Below, in pieces: positions 62,001 through 64,000 of a DNA stretch of 64,000 bases. The position numbers and the translations under genes are program-made. The notes under the pieces were generated by a model. The model was not told the DNA's origin. It worked only from the letters and a program-made list of their open reading frames with translations, and made no database searches. Position 1 is the stretch's first letter, and every line of letters starts with the position of its first letter. Source of the DNA: Daphnia pulex (Eukaryota; Arthropoda; Branchiopoda; Diplostraca; Daphniidae); the NCBI RefSeq assembly GCF_021134715.1, contig NC_060024.1, forward strand, positions 13,876,974-13,940,973, written 5' to 3'.

Positions 62001-62539
62001 AAGAGAAGAGAAGTGAAAGAATGCTGATGGGCTTCCGCCGCTACTGGACGACGTCTTTGCCAGAACAGGCGTCCACCACCACCACCGCCACCGCTACCAC
62101 CACACCAGAAAACCAATCCGTGCCAGGATCCTGCTGTCTTTGCACTTTGAGCAGCAGGGAGAAACCGCCATAGAGAAGAAGAAGAAGAAAGAAAAAGAAA
62201 CTTGCGACGGACGCTATCGATCCATCCGCAGATTCTTCCATCCTTTCGCTACCCGACAGCGTCTTTTATTATTTTGCTGCTACTACCCACCCCACCGGCC
62301 TCATCTTCTATTCTGTTCGTCCCTCCTTTTTTTTCTTCCTTTGCACTTTTAACTTGAGCCAAACTTTTGGTTTTCTCCATTTTCTTTGATCAAGAAGAAG
62401 AATCTGAATTCTGAAACCGTTTGCTGTGCTCTTCCGCCCGACGGACCGCCCCCCTTCATCTCTCGGCCACTGTCAGCGGGACAGACGTTGGTGGTCCGGC
62501 CTCGTGCAAAAAAGTTCTAGTCATTTCAGCCAGGCCGTG
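59014..62539. other. Long non-coding stretch between SMARCC and TRPM
   Basis: 3.5 kb. It starts with the SMARCC 3' UTR and ends with the GA/CT-rich presumptive 5' UTR of the TRPM gene (about 61860-62539). One ATG-initiated open frame of 177 codons at 59372-59905 is present, but it shows no family motif, has a composition like its surroundings and has no clear splice context, so I do not call it a gene. Another long frame around 60884-61459 has no ATG start. No RNA gene or repeat is recognised. Confidence 0.45.
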
Positions 62540-64000
62540 ATGGCGTCATCCAGCCCTTCGGCCGCTCATACGCCAGGTTTGTTATTTATCACGTTCGCAC
62601 TATCCCCCCATTATTATTATCTCACTTTAGAAAAGAAGATGAGAAAGAAAGCGCACACACGTGTTTCTGCATAAATGAGAGTGTGTCATGCTCACGGCAT
62701 TTCTTCCTTGTTGTTGTTGGATTCAGATGTGAAAGGAGTGCAGCCGCTGGGCGTCGGTGGTGGCCCTGCCATGCCTCCACCTTTACTGCGGCCGGGTGAT
62801 CCCCTCTGGGTGGAGCAGTCGTTTAGCAAACGGGATTGCTCCCGTTTCGTCACCAGCACCAAAGAAGTTTCCCTGTGCGCTTGCGGCCAAACGTGGGCCT
62901 ACCACAAGACTCACGGCGTCGACAGCGTCGGAGAGCCGGGTGAAACCTGGGCACCGGCTTTTCACACGACCAGCAGCCCCACCGATGCCTACGGCACCAT
63001 CGACTTCCTGGGAGGCCCTCATCCCAACAAGGCCCAGTTCATCCGCCTGGGATTTGACTCGCGATCCGACCTCATTCTCCAGCTCCTGACTCGCGAGTGG
63101 GGACTGGAATTGCCCAAACTCATCATCTCGGTCCACGGAGGCAAAGCCAATTTCGAACTCAATCCGCGTCTCAAGCGCATCCTTCGCAAGGGACTTTTGA
63201 GGGCCGCCAAAACCACCGGTATGTCATATTTATTCCTAATTAGATTTGATGCGCAATTTAAAAGTTTATCTTTTCATATTTCCAATAGGTGCTTGGATCC
63301 TGACGGGTGGGACCAGTACGGGAGTGACTCGACATGTTGGCGACGCTTTGATATCGGAACGGTCGCCTCGACTGAGAGGGGGCCGCGTCGTCAGTATCGG
63401 CGTCGCTCCCTGGGGTGTGGTGGAAAATCGAGCGTCATTGATCGGCCGGAAGAAGGATGTTGCCTACCAATCCATCGATCATCCGCGTTCGAAATTCGCT
63501 GCTCTCAACAACCGACACGCCTATTTTCTGCTGGCCGATAACGGGACAGTCGGTCGGTTAAACACATTTACTCCCCGGGTTTTATTTGGATTTGAAAATT
63601 GTCTTTTTGAAAATATGACAGGTCGGTACGGAGCGGAGATTGCCCTGCGGAGGAAACTGGAGAAATACATATCCAGCCAACGGCTTCCGGCTCGAACTAA
63701 TTGTTCTATTCCCGTCGTCTGCTTGGTCGTCGAAGGAGGGATGCACACCATCAGGACGGTGCTGGAATACGTGACGGATTCGCCACCTGTTCCGGTTGTT
63801 GTGGTGGAAGGGTCAGGCCGGGCCGCCGATCTGATTGCCTTTGCGCACAAATACGCGACAGAGACGGGCGAATCGTCGACTGTGCTGGACGGGATGCGAG
63901 AACAACTCTTGGCCGCCATCCAGCGCACATTTCACGTCCATCAGTCTCAGGCCGACAAGTTGTTGGCCGAGCTCCTCCAATGCGTCAAGAAGAAAAACCT
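62540..64000 (+). CDS. TRPM-family cation channel, N-terminal part
   Basis: Partial: it runs off the right edge. Exons seen are 62540-62576 (approximately), 62728-63218, 63289-63552 and 63622 to the end. The ATG is followed by MASSSPSAAHTP, then a Gly/Pro-rich linker and the TRPM homology region: WVEQSFSKRDCSRFV, CACGQTWAYHKTH, QFIRLGFDSRSDLILQLLTREWGLELPKLIISVHGG, AWILTGGTSTGVTRHVGDAL, SIGVAPWGVVENRASLIG and VVVVEGSGRAADLIAF. This is the SLOG-like nucleotide/lipid-binding fold at the N-terminus of TRPM channels. It resembles the TRPM3/6/7 and Drosophila Trpm branch. The pore and any kinase domain lie outside the window. Confidence 0.9.

Overview
This window is animal nuclear DNA. It is intron-rich but compact: most introns are about 55-180 nt with GT/AG ends, and genes are often only 200-400 bp apart or head to head. 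Three tandem genes resemble the LRR (non-catalytic) subunit family of oplophorus luciferase, a family known from crustaceans. Together with the compact gene style this suggests a branchiopod crustacean, probably Daphnia (inference; no database was searched).

Layout. 1-5003 has no supportable gene, only small repeats. 5004-7770 is a recent, incomplete DIRS-type tyrosine-recombinase retrotransposon on the minus strand. 7771-10603 is gene-poor, with a decayed fragment of the LRR family. 10604-20378 is a very large palindrome. Its two 3.5 kb arms look almost identical, and each carries the same intact 390-residue gene. That protein shows two copies of an R-x4-H motif in an internally duplicated, HEPN-like arrangement. 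The 2.75 kb spacer holds four tandem ~430 bp units with a tRNA-like (Pol III) head, plus an inverted 367 bp copy of the 5' end of the first LRR gene. 20379-26756 holds the three LRR paralogues. The first has a stop codon in its ancestral signal-peptide exon.

26757-64000 is ordinary, gene-dense euchromatin. In order it holds a peptidase M2 (ACE) gene with a hydrophobic C-terminal tail; a head-to-head pair of Reeler-domain genes; a small secreted orphan; SLC35B1 (ER nucleotide exchanger); pygopus (Wnt co-activator, minus); DHX34 (NMD helicase, with an apparent +1 frameshift); polyubiquitin; a FASTKD-family mitochondrial RNA gene (minus); a NATD1-like acetyltransferase; Sec61 gamma; mitochondrial NAD kinase 2 (minus); the SWI/SNF subunit SMARCC/Moira; and the 5' end of a TRPM channel that runs off the window.

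The polyubiquitin gene encodes ten head-to-tail ubiquitins. Eight introns lie at the same codon, and each carries a box C/D snoRNA-like element, so it appears to be a dual protein and snoRNA host gene. Its promoter has heat-shock elements and a TATA box. Several neighbours share short divergent promoters: pygo/DHX34, FASTKD/NATD1, NADK2/SMARCC and the Reeler pair. The most unusual part of the window is the palindrome with its duplicated HEPN-like gene.
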